Part shown: positions 9,003 to 17,341 of the stretch, piece after piece
Numbering within the stretch: the first letter of the stretch is position 1
Layout of the letters: the number at the start of each line of letters is the position of its first letter
Source of the DNA: Candidatus Woesearchaeota archaeon
GTDB taxonomy: Archaea; Nanobdellota; Nanobdellia; Woesearchaeales; GW2011-AR4
DNA length: 45,783 nt
NCBI GenBank assembly: GCA_016192985.1
Contig: JACPTC010000046.1
Coordinates: 1-45,783 of the forward strand
Reading direction: 5' to 3'
Position numbers and translations under genes: made by a program
The notes under the pieces: model-generated
Database searches by the model: none
Told to the model about the DNA's origin: nothing
The model's input: the letters and a program-made list of their open reading frames with translations, nothing else

Positions 9003-10148
9003 TCAATTTTTGAAAAATGAGCCAAACTCCTTAAGTTCCGACTCAAATTGCGCTTTCTTTTTTTGAACCTCGTCAAATTTATTCTCAAGCTCAATCATCT
9101 GCTTTCCAACATCCCCGCTCTTCGCAGTTAACTGAAAAGACTTTGCCTTTCTTATCAGCTCTACAAGGCTTTTCTCCAGCTCGTCACGGTCTTTGTTTAT
9201 CTTGTCAACAAGATTGACAACAGTCAATTTTTTTTTAAAAAAATCCTCAACCTTTTTTGCTACGTCATTGACATTATTCACGCTTTTCTGCTTTTCAGCT
9301 ATTTTCTGAATTATCTTATCCTGAAGCTCAAGAACTTTTTTCTCTTGCTCCATGCTTTTTTCTATTAGCGGCTCTATAGCTGCTTTTTCTTCCTCTACCC
9401 TTTGCCTCACTTCATCTATAAGCGCATTAAGCTTTTCTATGTGTATTTCCGAGTTTTTTATTGCAGTATCCTCATCAGAGACTTTTTTTTCTATCAGCCC
9501 AATCATGCTCTTAAGCTCCATTAATTTTTTGTTGAGAAGATATTCGCTCTCTTCTATTGATTTTGCTTCAGTTCTTTCTTTTTCCAACTGCCCTTTTTCC
9601 TTTTTTATATCTGCAACCAGCTCCTGATATTTTCTTTGCTCCCTTAAAATGTGCTGTGTCAGCTCCTCGAGCTGGAGTTTTGCGTCGTTCTTTTGCTCTT
9701 CAATTTTTTTTTGCAGGTCCCTCCTCAGCTGCTGGTACTTCTCCAATTCTTTTAGGTCCTCCCTGACAGTGTCAAGCTCTATGCCCAGTTCCTGCTTTAA
9801 CCTGTCAAATTCCCCCTTTACCTTTTTCAAATCTTCCGCCTGCTTTTCAAGGAAATTTAAGTTGACTTCCGCCTTTCTGACAAAAACTTCTTTCTTGCTG
9901 GAGAATTCTTTTGCTTTTGTATCTACCTCTTTTCTTGTAAGCTTCCTTTCAACAAGATACGGCTTGGTTAACTTGTATTCAACGCTTATTATCCCCTCCT
10001 CTTCCAGAAAATCAACCCATTCCTGTATTACGGTTGTGCTTACCCCCAATTCTCTTGCAGCATCAACCAATGCAATTCTTCCTCTTTCATTGATTAGATT
10101 AACTAATTTGTCAACACCAGTTTCTATAACACTGCTTCCTATGCCCAT
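9003..10148 (-). CDS. Winged-helix plus long coiled-coil protein in pilus cluster
   Basis: 381 residues. Residues 1-70 look like a winged helix-turn-helix (DAARELGVSTTVIQEWVDFLEEEGII, here read as two parts around ELGVSTTVIQEWV). The rest is almost entirely heptad-rich coiled coil with dense E/K/Q/L (about residues 80-370). No membrane segment is seen. The location just upstream of the ATPase gene suggests a cytoplasmic part or scaffold of the pilus motor, perhaps comparable in place to archaellum FlaC/D/E-like adaptors, but no homology is claimed. DNA binding by the N-terminal domain is equally possible. Confidence 0.75.
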   Translation of the reverse strand: MGIGSSVIETGVDKLVNLINERGRIALVDAARELGVSTTVIQEWVDFLEEEGIISVEYKLTKPYLVERKLTRKEVDTKAKEFSSKKEVFVRKAEVNLNFLEKQAEDLKKVKGEFDRLKQELGIELDTVREDLKELEKYQQLRRDLQKKIEEQKNDAKLQLEELTQHILREQRKYQELVADIKKEKGQLEKERTEAKSIEESEYLLNKKLMELKSMIGLIEKKVSDEDTAIKNSEIHIEKLNALIDEVRQRVEEEKAAIEPLIEKSMEQEKKVLELQDKIIQKIAEKQKSVNNVNDVAKKVEDFFKKKLTVVNLVDKINKDRDELEKSLVELIRKAKSFQLTAKSGDVGKQMIELENKFDEVQKKKAQFESELKEFGSFFKN

Positions 10149-10190
10149 TTTGGTATTTTTTGAATTATTTTCTTTAAAAATGTTATGTTT

Positions 10191-11174
10191 TTAAATTGTT
10201 ATGTTTCTGACTTGGTAAATATCTAGATGGTCTCCACGAGGAGGTCCGGGGGCAGGCGGATCGCCATCAATCTTAAACCAATCTGGGGTATTATTTACGC
10301 GAAAATTTGTAGTGGCTTTTGTTCCAAAATAGATGTAATCCACTATGCTTCTGTCTTTTAATTGCAAGCCTTGCTGCTGAAATTTCTCAAGATTGACAAG
10401 GCTCTCTATTCCAAAAGTGGAGTTGCCAAGGTTGCCTTCAAGCCTCATCAAAAAATTTGGACTATCATTATGTGCAATATAGTACGAATTATTCGCATGA
10501 ACCAGCAAATTATCGGCTTTCCCATTAACAACGAAGCTTGTGATATTGGATTCCCTGATAGAATTGGTTACCCTTCCTTTGCTATTGACAACATAAAGCG
10601 GATCCTCGAATCCGATAATGCTTATTGTGTTTTCTAGGTACCTGTCCCTTATCCAGTAGCTTGTATTTCTTTTATCCCTTATGTCAAGAGTTATGTTGAC
10701 CCCTATAATCACGCTCCATGGATCGGTTTGGTTCAATTTGACAACATTCACTGTAAAATTGAATTTTATGTCAATTTTGTCGGCTTCTGCAGAAATCTTA
10801 TTTGCCCAGTCTGTAAAAGTAGAGTCTTTCATCAGGCTTAGCGGCTTTTGGCTTATTGTGCCATTTAGAAAAGACTCTTTGAATCTCTCGCTTACACTGT
10901 CCAAAAATGTGCCGTTAGTGGCAATAAACTGGTTGAAACTCAGCAAGCTCCTAAACCCTGCAATAAATATTCCTTTGTCTATATCTTTTTCAACATCCTT
11001 TATGAAAAAATTCATGGTTTCAATTCTTGTCTGGATAACCTCCATTCTATCGCTAAACTTGTAACTGCCGTGAATGCTGTAAGTGGCAATTATTACTATT
11101 GTCAAGGCAATTGCTGCTGTTGTGTAAAAAATAGCCTTTTTTTTTATTATCCTTGCTTTTATTATTTTTGTCAT
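10191..11174 (-). CDS. Membrane-anchored pilus-cluster protein of unknown function
   Basis: 327 residues. A basic N-terminus (KARIIKKKAIF) precedes one hydrophobic helix (about residues 14-34); the rest is an extracellular-type domain with about ten N-x-S/T sequons and no Cys beyond the helix. Its ATG lies 1 nt after the TAG stop of the vWA gene, so the two are co-translated. No family recognised. The topology matches a minor subunit or adaptor that presents the large ectodomain proteins. Confidence 0.75.
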   Translation of the reverse strand: MTKIIKARIIKKKAIFYTTAAIALTIVIIATYSIHGSYKFSDRMEVIQTRIETMNFFIKDVEKDIDKGIFIAGFRSLLSFNQFIATNGTFLDSVSERFKESFLNGTISQKPLSLMKDSTFTDWANKISAEADKIDIKFNFTVNVVKLNQTDPWSVIIGVNITLDIRDKRNTSYWIRDRYLENTISIIGFEDPLYVVNSKGRVTNSIRESNITSFVVNGKADNLLVHANNSYYIAHNDSPNFLMRLEGNLGNSTFGIESLVNLEKFQQQGLQLKDRSIVDYIYFGTKATTNFRVNNTPDWFKIDGDPPAPGPPRGDHLDIYQVRNITI

Positions 11175-11175
11175 T

Positions 11176-13914
11176 CTATTCCCAAACCCTTATTTCTATT
11201 ATTAAAGGCCCCCACAGAGAAGGAACTTTGGATATTGTTAATGTATTCACATCAAGATTGTTTTCATCTATTTTTACATCTAATTTTCCGTCTTTATCTA
11301 TGTCAAGATTGCTGAATAGCCTATAGACAGCGTTATCCAATGCATCATCTGCATCATAGGTTTGGCTTGAGAAGCTGCATGCGTCTGCTCCGTTGTAAGT
11401 TCTTGGAATATTTATTGTGGATGATGTTCCATCTTCAAACCCCACACTCCATGAGCATCCATCGGATTTGGCAACAACACTGCTGTAGTCAGCGAATCCG
11501 TTTAGCAATAATGTGTAAATCACCCTGTCGTCGCTTGAGCCGTTGGCAGTGTTTGTTGAATTTGTTCCTGTGCTTATTGCAATGGCATTGTTGCCTTCAT
11601 TCAGATTGGCTACTGGGATGTTAACTGCAAATGGGTCGCCTAAAATCTGATAATCTTGTCCGTAGTCGCTTAACCAATATGCCGTATTGCCATTGACAAC
11701 CAACTTGTCTGTCCATTTAGTGCCTGAATAAGATGTAACTTTTGCGTCAAGTGCGGATGTATTTGGATATATTGTCAAAATGCCTGATGAGATATTATTT
11801 CCGAATCTTTCTGTTTCAAAGCTTAAGGGAATTTTGTTGAACTCCGTTTCTTGAGGCGTGTAGTTGAACATGATATAAGAATTTGGATATAACGATGTTT
11901 TAATTCCAGTGGCGTTGGCTGTCTGCTCTGCAAAGCTTAGCTTGTTGATTTCTCCTGCTATTTTTTGGTATGCAGCTTGCAGTTTTATTGTGTCTGTTGC
12001 GTTGTATGCTTGTCCTCCGCTGCAGTTCATTCTCTGCATTGTTGTGAAATTTGCGTCGTTGCCAAAAGCTATAGCATAAACGCTAATGCCCTTATTGCAA
12101 GCGTCCCAGGCAGCCTGCACACCATCTGCTATTGCAGTTGAATTTGGCTGCTGAGCGCATGTCACTGTCGCTTCTCCGTCACTCATCAGCACAATAAACT
12201 TCTTTCTTAATGGGGCATTTTGGGACTCAATAAGTTCTACAGCCTTGTTTATCCCACAGCATGTGCAAGTTCCCCACCAACTTTTTGTAGTGCTGATATT
12301 GTTTACCATCAACTGCTCGTTATCGGTTATATTTGTAAATCGAGCTATGGATTCTGGGAATGGTATAGTAGTTTGTGGGCTGCCAGTGCAATCATCTTTG
12401 TAAACGCTTCCATAATTGCTTGTAAATTCAACTAAGCCTGCTTTGTTATCTGCTATGTTGAATAAAGTATCAACAAATTGTTTGCTTGAATTTATGTATA
12501 TGTCTAATTTTCTGCTGTCCTCCTTGCATACAGTGTTGTATCTGCAGGCGCACAAATCATTTGTGCCATTGTTCCAGATTGTCTTATTAAATTCTGAATA
12601 ATTGTAGTTTGGGTATCCAAAATTCCGACTAAAATTGTAATACAGCCATTTCCAAACTCCTCCAGATAATACACAGCCTTTTGTGCTTGGAACACTCAAT
12701 AATGGGCTCGGGATAGTATTGTTTATCTTCGAGCACCAGTCCATACTGCCACTCACGTCGCTGACCAAAACAACATCAGCATTTCCGCTTAGCGTTGTGC
12801 CGTTTGTTAATCCGAGCCTTAATGGCATTGTTCTCTGATTAAAGGAGCTAAAATCAAGCAAAGCGCTTAATGTGGAATTGCTTAATGTTACATTCATAGT
12901 TCCATTTGGATTATCCTCATAGACCGTTATGTTTCCAAGCCTTAAAAATGTGGTATAATCGCTTGAATAATTAAGGAAGATTGCCATGCCGTTTAACTCG
13001 CCGGGAACGTAAATTGAGGAATACAAGTTGATAACACCGTTAATGCCCGGAAACATGTATTTTTCGGTGCCATGCATTTGTGTGTCATTGTATGAGGATG
13101 TTGTGTATGTCACCCTCAAAAATCCTCCTGCAATATATTGATTGCCTGAAGTAAAAACAATACTCATTGTATTTGTGCCAGGAGCGAAGTTTGATAGGTA
13201 TGCATCGCTGATGTTCCACTTGTCAGCTGCCATAGCTCCTCCGCCGCCTGTGCCTTTTGCATAACTGCCGGAATATGCGCCGTTAATGTAAAAGTCAAAA
13301 TTGCCGCCAGCATCAACCTCCAAATAAGAGCCGTTAAGGGAAATGACATCATTTGGCAGAATCAATATCTTGGTTAAGTTTCCATCTCCCTCATAGCCGC
13401 CGAAGTAAGAGTAAGCGCTGGTTTTTTTGCTTTTGATGCCGCTTAGAAGGACTCTTGATGTGAAGCCTTCTGTCGGCTTTGCTTTTGCTATGCCTGTTAT
13501 AATTTTCTTTGAAGAAACAAGCGTCCTTTTAACAGGAAGATTTCTTGAGTGAATTTCCTCGCCGTTCACAACAATGCTGAATCCGTAATTGCTCGGGAAT
13601 ATGTCTTCCGTCAAATTTTTTGTGAAATTCCTTGCAAGCTCATTTTTCTCTTCAGCCCAAAAATTGCCAATCTGCTCAAGGATTGTGTTGTTTGTGTTTG
13701 TTATATCGCCGGATTGGACAAGGCTCTGCACATAGTCATTGCTCGATTCTGAAACAGTCATCGCGGAAAAAACCCTTACTAAATCCTGCGAAGCATAACT
13801 CACATTCACGCTTCGCTGCTCCACAGAGTAAAGGTTTGCAATAAGGACTATGGATACTATTACGATTCCTGATGCAAGCAAACTGTCTATTGTAAAAAAT
13901 ACCGCCTTTTTCAT
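11176..13914 (-). CDS. von Willebrand A-domain pilus subunit / adhesin
   Basis: 912 residues. The N-terminus MKKAVFFTIDSLLASGIVIV resembles a class III pilin helix with Asp instead of the usual Glu, suggesting assembly into or at the tip of the pilus. A vWA domain spans about residues 378-660, with the MIDAS motif DVSGSM (about 386-391) and MSDGEAT (about 577-583) for metal-dependent ligand binding. A long Cys-rich insertion follows the MIDAS. Near the C-terminus DIDKDGKLDVK looks like an EF-hand/dockerin-type calcium loop. There are many N-glycosylation sequons. The ATG at 13914 overlaps the preceding stop as ATGA; an ATG two codons earlier is also possible. Ligand unknown. Confidence 0.85.
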   Translation of the reverse strand: MKKAVFFTIDSLLASGIVIVSIVLIANLYSVEQRSVNVSYASQDLVRVFSAMTVSESSNDYVQSLVQSGDITNTNNTILEQIGNFWAEEKNELARNFTKNLTEDIFPSNYGFSIVVNGEEIHSRNLPVKRTLVSSKKIITGIAKAKPTEGFTSRVLLSGIKSKKTSAYSYFGGYEGDGNLTKILILPNDVISLNGSYLEVDAGGNFDFYINGAYSGSYAKGTGGGGAMAADKWNISDAYLSNFAPGTNTMSIVFTSGNQYIAGGFLRVTYTTSSYNDTQMHGTEKYMFPGINGVINLYSSIYVPGELNGMAIFLNYSSDYTTFLRLGNITVYEDNPNGTMNVTLSNSTLSALLDFSSFNQRTMPLRLGLTNGTTLSGNADVVLVSDVSGSMDWCSKINNTIPSPLLSVPSTKGCVLSGGVWKWLYYNFSRNFGYPNYNYSEFNKTIWNNGTNDLCACRYNTVCKEDSRKLDIYINSSKQFVDTLFNIADNKAGLVEFTSNYGSVYKDDCTGSPQTTIPFPESIARFTNITDNEQLMVNNISTTKSWWGTCTCCGINKAVELIESQNAPLRKKFIVLMSDGEATVTCAQQPNSTAIADGVQAAWDACNKGISVYAIAFGNDANFTTMQRMNCSGGQAYNATDTIKLQAAYQKIAGEINKLSFAEQTANATGIKTSLYPNSYIMFNYTPQETEFNKIPLSFETERFGNNISSGILTIYPNTSALDAKVTSYSGTKWTDKLVVNGNTAYWLSDYGQDYQILGDPFAVNIPVANLNEGNNAIAISTGTNSTNTANGSSDDRVIYTLLLNGFADYSSVVAKSDGCSWSVGFEDGTSSTINIPRTYNGADACSFSSQTYDADDALDNAVYRLFSNLDIDKDGKLDVKIDENNLDVNTLTISKVPSLWGPLIIEIRVWE

Positions 13915-15062
13915 TGCCATAAATAAACAACCATCTTGACAACCTTTGAATTGTAATTCAGGTAACGCTCGGTCTTGGTGAGCTTGAATTTATTGATGCT
14001 TGTAGTGTTAATTTGTGTGCATGTGCCCTGGACAAAGCTTTTTGTGGCATCCTTCACCAGACCAACAAAATCCCCGTCAAAATAGGATACATCAAAATCA
14101 GAGAAAAAATAAACTGTGCCATTTCCATACTCCCATCTTGATAAGGCATTTTTTTCATCTTCATTGAATGTTGCGATTTGCTTAAAATTAATCGCAGCTG
14201 AGGTGTTTTCGATATAATAAGCCTGCGTGAATACTATGCTTTGCCCCACTTCAAGGCTCAGATATTGATCTGTGTTTATGACTGTTGAGTTCCTGTTGCT
14301 ATTTGACTGGCCTGATTTTTTGTAGAAATCAGCCCCAACAAGATTCTTGCCTTGCGCAGTTGCCAACTCTCCACTTATCATAAAAAGCCCTCCGCTTGAG
14401 CTGTAATTTTCAAGTTCATCTTTGTATGAGCTGTAATCAGACGGCTGCATTAATGGATGCTCCATCACTACAAGCCCGTATTTGCTTAAATTGCTTATGA
14501 ATCCATAAAGGCCATGGATATCATTGCTTTCGTCATTGAAATAGACATCAGCAGCAAACGTGCTGTTCATAAAATCCTTTAAAAATGAGTCAGCAGGGTC
14601 TTGATAATAGTAAGCGCTTCTGATTTTGTAGGTTACATTTATAAGCGGCGATCCAACCCCGCAAATGCCGTTTATGTTTAAGACGTTGCCGTCTTTGTCG
14701 ACGAAAAATACAAAATAATCATAAATGGTTGCAAAGTGCATTTTTGAGCGCGAGTAATTAAGCTGCTTGAAATATTTTATCTTTGTTGCATTGACTTTTT
14801 GTTCGTCTGCTATCCCTATCCTTATCACAGTGTTGTTGTCCCAGCCGGCAGGATAGCCGCTTAAGACCAAAGATGATGTCATTGCCTTAGAGTCGGCGAT
14901 AACAGAATCCAAGTCTCCTTTTTCCTGTTTTTGAAAATTGTTTGTGTAGCTGAAATAAACTACCAAAGTGAAGGTAAAAACCAGCAATGCAGCTGCAAAG
15001 TCCATATACCATGCCTGAGCTGAACGTGAGCTTGATTTTTTTGCGAGCAGCCTAACTCGCAT
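13911..15062 (-). CDS. Pilus-cluster ectodomain protein with pilin-like helix
   Basis: About 383 residues from the ATG at 15062. The N-terminus is MRVRLLAKKSSSRSAQAWYM, then a hydrophobic helix (DFAAALLVFTFTLVVYFSYT) with Asp at its start, like the vWA subunit. The ectodomain has a flavodoxin/ThuA-like feel (YGLVVMEHPLMQPSDYSSY, then SSSGGLFMISGELATAQ, then GNGTVYFFSDFDVSYF), a pattern seen in proteins that deliver a DUF-type N-term-truncated domain; no confident family. An upstream in-frame start at 15113 would overlap the preceding gene. The start codon lies in an unusual GC-rich palindrome. It is coupled to the vWA gene by a 4-nt overlap. Confidence 0.78.
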   Translation of the reverse strand: MRVRLLAKKSSSRSAQAWYMDFAAALLVFTFTLVVYFSYTNNFQKQEKGDLDSVIADSKAMTSSLVLSGYPAGWDNNTVIRIGIADEQKVNATKIKYFKQLNYSRSKMHFATIYDYFVFFVDKDGNVLNINGICGVGSPLINVTYKIRSAYYYQDPADSFLKDFMNSTFAADVYFNDESNDIHGLYGFISNLSKYGLVVMEHPLMQPSDYSSYKDELENYSSSGGLFMISGELATAQGKNLVGADFYKKSGQSNSNRNSTVINTDQYLSLEVGQSIVFTQAYYIENTSAAINFKQIATFNEDEKNALSRWEYGNGTVYFFSDFDVSYFDGDFVGLVKDATKSFVQGTCTQINTTSINKFKLTKTERYLNYNSKVVKMVVYLWQ

Positions 15063-15094
15063 GCAGCTCGAGCGCTCTCGCAGGCAGTTAGCCT
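15051..15094. repeat. GC-rich imperfect inverted repeat over a start codon
   Basis: A 44-nt imperfect palindrome: outer arms GCCTAACT and AGTTAGCC, with GCTCGAGC and GAGCGCTC 8-bp palindromes at the centre. Its base composition is far more GC-rich than its surroundings. It fills the gap between the stop of the upstream minor pilin and the ATG at 15062, and includes that ATG, so a folded mRNA here would hide the start. Confidence 0.6.
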
Positions 15095-15480
15095 TAATTG
15101 ATATAGATAACACCCCCTGTCCTATTGATTTTGTTGGTGCCTTTGCTTACATTTCCAACAACGCTGGGAATTGGAACAACATAAAGCCCATTCTTCGATT
15201 CAACAGTTATTGTTGAGTTTCTTGTTGTCAAAGAATAATTGATGCCTTCAAATGTTTCAGGAATTTGAAACGCTCTTGCGTAACCGTCTTCAACAGCAGC
15301 AGCTATGAGCAATTCTTTCTGCAGCTTCAGCGCAATGTCCTTGACAGCTTCTTTCTCTTTTTCTGTTCTGAAATCCTTTAGCTGGCCAAGCGAGGCAATC
15401 TCGAAAGCTAAAGCTATTAAGAAAGCCAACCCCAAAAATACGAAAAACTCAGCACTTATCTGTGCTCTGACCTTTAACAC
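15094..15480 (-). CDS. Minor pilin-like protein (class III signal)
   Basis: 128 residues. The start MLKVRAQISAEFFVFLGLAF is a short basic leader, a Gln-Ile-Ser-Ala-Glu cleavage region and a hydrophobic helix, the archaeal prepilin pattern. A helical linker and a short beta domain with N-x-S/T sequons follow. GTG at 15480 is the only reasonable start; the preceding pilin-like gene ends 6 nt upstream. Likely a minor pilin or pseudopilin that initiates or caps the fibre. Confidence 0.82.
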   Translation of the reverse strand: MLKVRAQISAEFFVFLGLAFLIALAFEIASLGQLKDFRTEKEKEAVKDIALKLQKELLIAAAVEDGYARAFQIPETFEGINYSLTTRNSTITVESKNGLYVVPIPSVVGNVSKGTNKINRTGGVIYIN

Positions 15481-15486
15481 CTCTTT

Positions 15487-15897
15487 TTAATTTGACGTCA
15501 CTTGAACATAATCATCTTCAGCCTTTACTGTTATTATATGTATGCCCGGCGCTGTCGGCAAAGTGCCGCTTATGTTTACAGAAGAAACTTGGACAATTTC
15601 TGCTACGCCATTCTTTGTTGCTATTTTGAAAATGACCTCCCCGCTGGAAAGGTTTGTTGATTGAATCCTATCGGGAAAATTGAGCTTTAGGGTTGTTTGT
15701 GACGGCTTTCCGAGGTAGTACACTGTTTCCGATGAATCAACTATCTTACGCGCAATCTGCAAAGCCTGATTTGCCGCTATAGACTCACTTGCTTCATTAG
15801 AATAAGTATAGTAAATCAGCAGCAGGGGTATTGTCATTAGCGTTGCAAATCCCATGATAAGCATATATTCTATGCTGACTTGCGATTTTAGAAGCAT
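15487..15897 (-). CDS. Minor pilin-like protein (class III signal)
   Basis: 136 residues beginning MLLKSQVSIEYMLIMGFATL: a class III signal with Ser-Gln-Val-Ser-Ile-Glu-Tyr at the cleavage region and Glu at mature position 5. The remainder is a helix and a compact beta domain without Cys. The ATG at 15897 comes 1 nt after the stop of the membrane-protein gene, showing tight operon organisation. Probable minor pilin. Confidence 0.82.
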   Translation of the reverse strand: MLLKSQVSIEYMLIMGFATLMTIPLLLIYYTYSNEASESIAANQALQIARKIVDSSETVYYLGKPSQTTLKLNFPDRIQSTNLSSGEVIFKIATKNGVAEIVQVSSVNISGTLPTAPGIHIITVKAEDDYVQVTSN

Positions 15898-15898
15898 C

Positions 15899-16276
15899 TT
15901 ATTTTACCTTCTTCTTTGCCTTGGATTTTTCCTTTATTATCTGCTCTATTTTTTGCCCTTCTCCCTTAAACCCAAACTCTTGGCTTATCTTAAGCACATT
16001 GTAAGAAGCAATGACAAAGGAGATATAGGCAAATACTATGAATATATATTCAGGGTATGTTGCTAATCCTTCAACATCTATATTTATCCCCATAATGCTT
16101 CTTGCAGTTTGCCAAACTGAAAATATCACAATGAAAGCAAGGCATATGGCAAAATTGTCTAGGTACTTCCTTATGGAGCCGTCTGTCAGCCTGCTTCTTG
16201 CCCTTGATATCAAAAGCAAAGAAGCAATTCCAAATATGACAGTTGTTATGCTCACAATGATAATATGGGCCATCAT
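15899..16276 (-). CDS. Small integral membrane protein of pilus cluster
   Basis: 125 residues with three to four hydrophobic segments (about residues 3-23, 43-60 and 78-95) and a highly basic C-terminal tail (KEKSKAKKKVK). No family recognised. Its ATG overlaps the stop of the upstream KaiC-like gene (ATGA), so the two are translationally coupled. Could anchor that cytoplasmic protein to the membrane beneath the pilus base; this is inference from gene order. Confidence 0.75.
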   Translation of the reverse strand: MMAHIIIVSITTVIFGIASLLLISRARSRLTDGSIRKYLDNFAICLAFIVIFSVWQTARSIMGINIDVEGLATYPEYIFIVFAYISFVIASYNVLKISQEFGFKGEGQKIEQIIKEKSKAKKKVK

Positions 16277-16836
16277 TCATCACTGCCAACATCTATTCTA
16301 GCATCGGAAAATTGTGTCAGTTCATCTAGCAAGTCTTCTTGAGTTTCTTTTTCAAGCGTTATTATTGCCCCTTTTACCTTCCATTCCCTCATCTTGCCTG
16401 TGATGAAATGGACAAATCTGGCCACAGTAGCGGGCTTGTTAAAGATATTTAATGTGTTTAGGGAGTCAAAGATGAGGAACTTTTCCGCTGTTGGCAAAGC
16501 CTTGATTGCCTGGTCCATTGCTACAGACATGTCGCTTAATTTTTCAGGGCTCCCAATGTAGAGGCAGTTATCAACCTTGCCTGCATTCGTCCTTGAGGTG
16601 GCATCTATAAAAATAAGTAGCCTTGTGTCTATGTTGCTGATTGAGAACATCCTCTGCATAGTGTCAAAAGGCTTGTTTAGCGTAACATAAACTCCAGGCG
16701 TATTCTGCTCGTTAACAAAAAAATTGACCAAGTCAACTGTAACTTTTTTGTAGGATTTAGCGTCAACAGTTACTAGAAGGATATACTCTTTTTGGCTTAC
16801 TACCTCTTTCTTAAAAGTATCTTTAAGTTCAAGCAT
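16273..16836 (-). CDS. KaiC/FlaH-like protein without a P-loop
   Basis: 187 residues from the ATG at 16836. The fold pattern is RecA/KaiC-like: YILLVTVDAKSYKKVTVDLVNFF at the place of strand 1 and the P-loop (split here around VDAKSYKK), GVYVTLNKPFDTMQRMF, and a Walker B-like KFLIFDSLNTLNIFN. No GxxxxGK[ST] is present, so nucleotide binding is probably lost. In archaella FlaH/ArlH is the KaiC-like motor partner, and this may be its counterpart in a pilus. The start is fixed by a TATA box at 16873-16882: the longer start at 16875 would lie in the promoter. First gene of the main pilus transcript. Confidence 0.72.
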   Translation of the reverse strand: MLELKDTFKKEVVSQKEYILLVTVDAKSYKKVTVDLVNFFVNEQNTPGVYVTLNKPFDTMQRMFSISNIDTRLLIFIDATSRTNAGKVDNCLYIGSPEKLSDMSVAMDQAIKALPTAEKFLIFDSLNTLNIFNKPATVARFVHFITGKMREWKVKGAIITLEKETQEDLLDELTQFSDARIDVGSDE

Positions 16837-16872
16837 GCATACCCCTTTTTTGACTAACAATTCTGGAGTCAT

Positions 16873-16888
16873 CAATATAAACTTTTCG
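16873..16888 (-). promoter_or_regulatory. Promoter of the pilus operon
   Basis: On the minus strand, CGAAAA (BRE, 16883-16888) followed by GTTTATATTG (TATA, 16873-16882). Transcription is expected near 16850, about 14 nt before the ATG at 16836, which has AAGGGG ahead of it. This supports the short form of the KaiC-like gene and a single long pilus transcript from here to about 4400. Confidence 0.65.
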
Positions 16889-16918
16889 TATTGCGCAAGA
16901 ATTCACATCCAAAAATCA

Positions 16919-16950
16919 ATAATCAGAAATAAAAATAAAATAAAAATTGG
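16919..16950 (-). terminator. T-rich terminator of small secreted-protein gene
   Basis: On the minus strand, five to six T-runs separated by single A's (TTTTTATTTTATTTTTATTTC) follow the small secreted-protein gene within 40 nt and precede the pilus promoter. An oligo-T archaeal terminator is likely. Confidence 0.45.
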
Positions 16951-16954
16951 CAAT

Positions 16955-17212
16955 TTATGCCGGTGGAATGCATGTGTCTGGTGGGATAAATATCCAATCT
17001 GGCGGGCATTCAACTGGCGGTGGCACTGCATCGCATCCGCTCAGGACGGAGTTTTCATTAGCTTTTTCTTTGCCTCTGTCTGACGCGTGGTCGCATGCCT
17101 TTGAGTTGTCATGTGCCTGTTGCGAAGCTGCAAGCGCAGCACTAAATATCGTTATAGACATTACCAAAATGACTGCAAAAACTGCTATAGTTCCCATCAT
17201 GCTTTTTTTCAT
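16955..17212 (-). CDS. Small secreted Cys-containing protein
   Basis: 85 residues. A Sec-type signal peptide (MKKSMMGTIAVFAVILVMSI, then TIFSAALAAS) precedes a short mature part with four Cys and a Pro-rich tail (CDAVPPPVECPPDWIFIPPD). AGGTGA stands ahead of the ATG, and a clear promoter lies at 17261-17277. It is at the head of the pilus region but has its own promoter and terminator. No family recognised; it might be a secreted cofactor of the pilus or unrelated. Confidence 0.68.
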   Translation of the reverse strand: MKKSMMGTIAVFAVILVMSITIFSAALAASQQAHDNSKACDHASDRGKEKANENSVLSGCDAVPPPVECPPDWIFIPPDTCIPPA

Positions 17213-17260
17213 TTTTTCACCTACTTCCTCGTTTTAATCGTAATCTAGTTATGTAAATCC

Positions 17261-17277
17261 ATTTTTAAATCTTTCGG
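17261..17277 (-). promoter_or_regulatory. Promoter of small secreted-protein gene
   Basis: Minus strand CCGAAAG (17271-17277) plus ATTTAAAAAT (17261-17270), the common BRE-TATA form of this genome. It is divergent from the promoter of the KaiC-like gene at 17342. Confidence 0.65.
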
Positions 17278-17295
17278 TTTTGGAAACACAAGCCT

Positions 17296-17304
17296 TTTAT
17301 ATTA
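17296..17304 (+). promoter_or_regulatory. TATA box of KaiC-like gene
   Basis: TTTATATTA about 45 nt ahead of the TTG start, giving an expected transcript start near 17325. A Shine-Dalgarno AAGGTGA at 17331-17337 lies 4 nt before the TTG at 17342 and fixes this non-ATG start. Confidence 0.5.
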
Positions 17305-17341
17305 GTATACAGTAAGCTAAAATCACAAAAAAGGTGACAAA

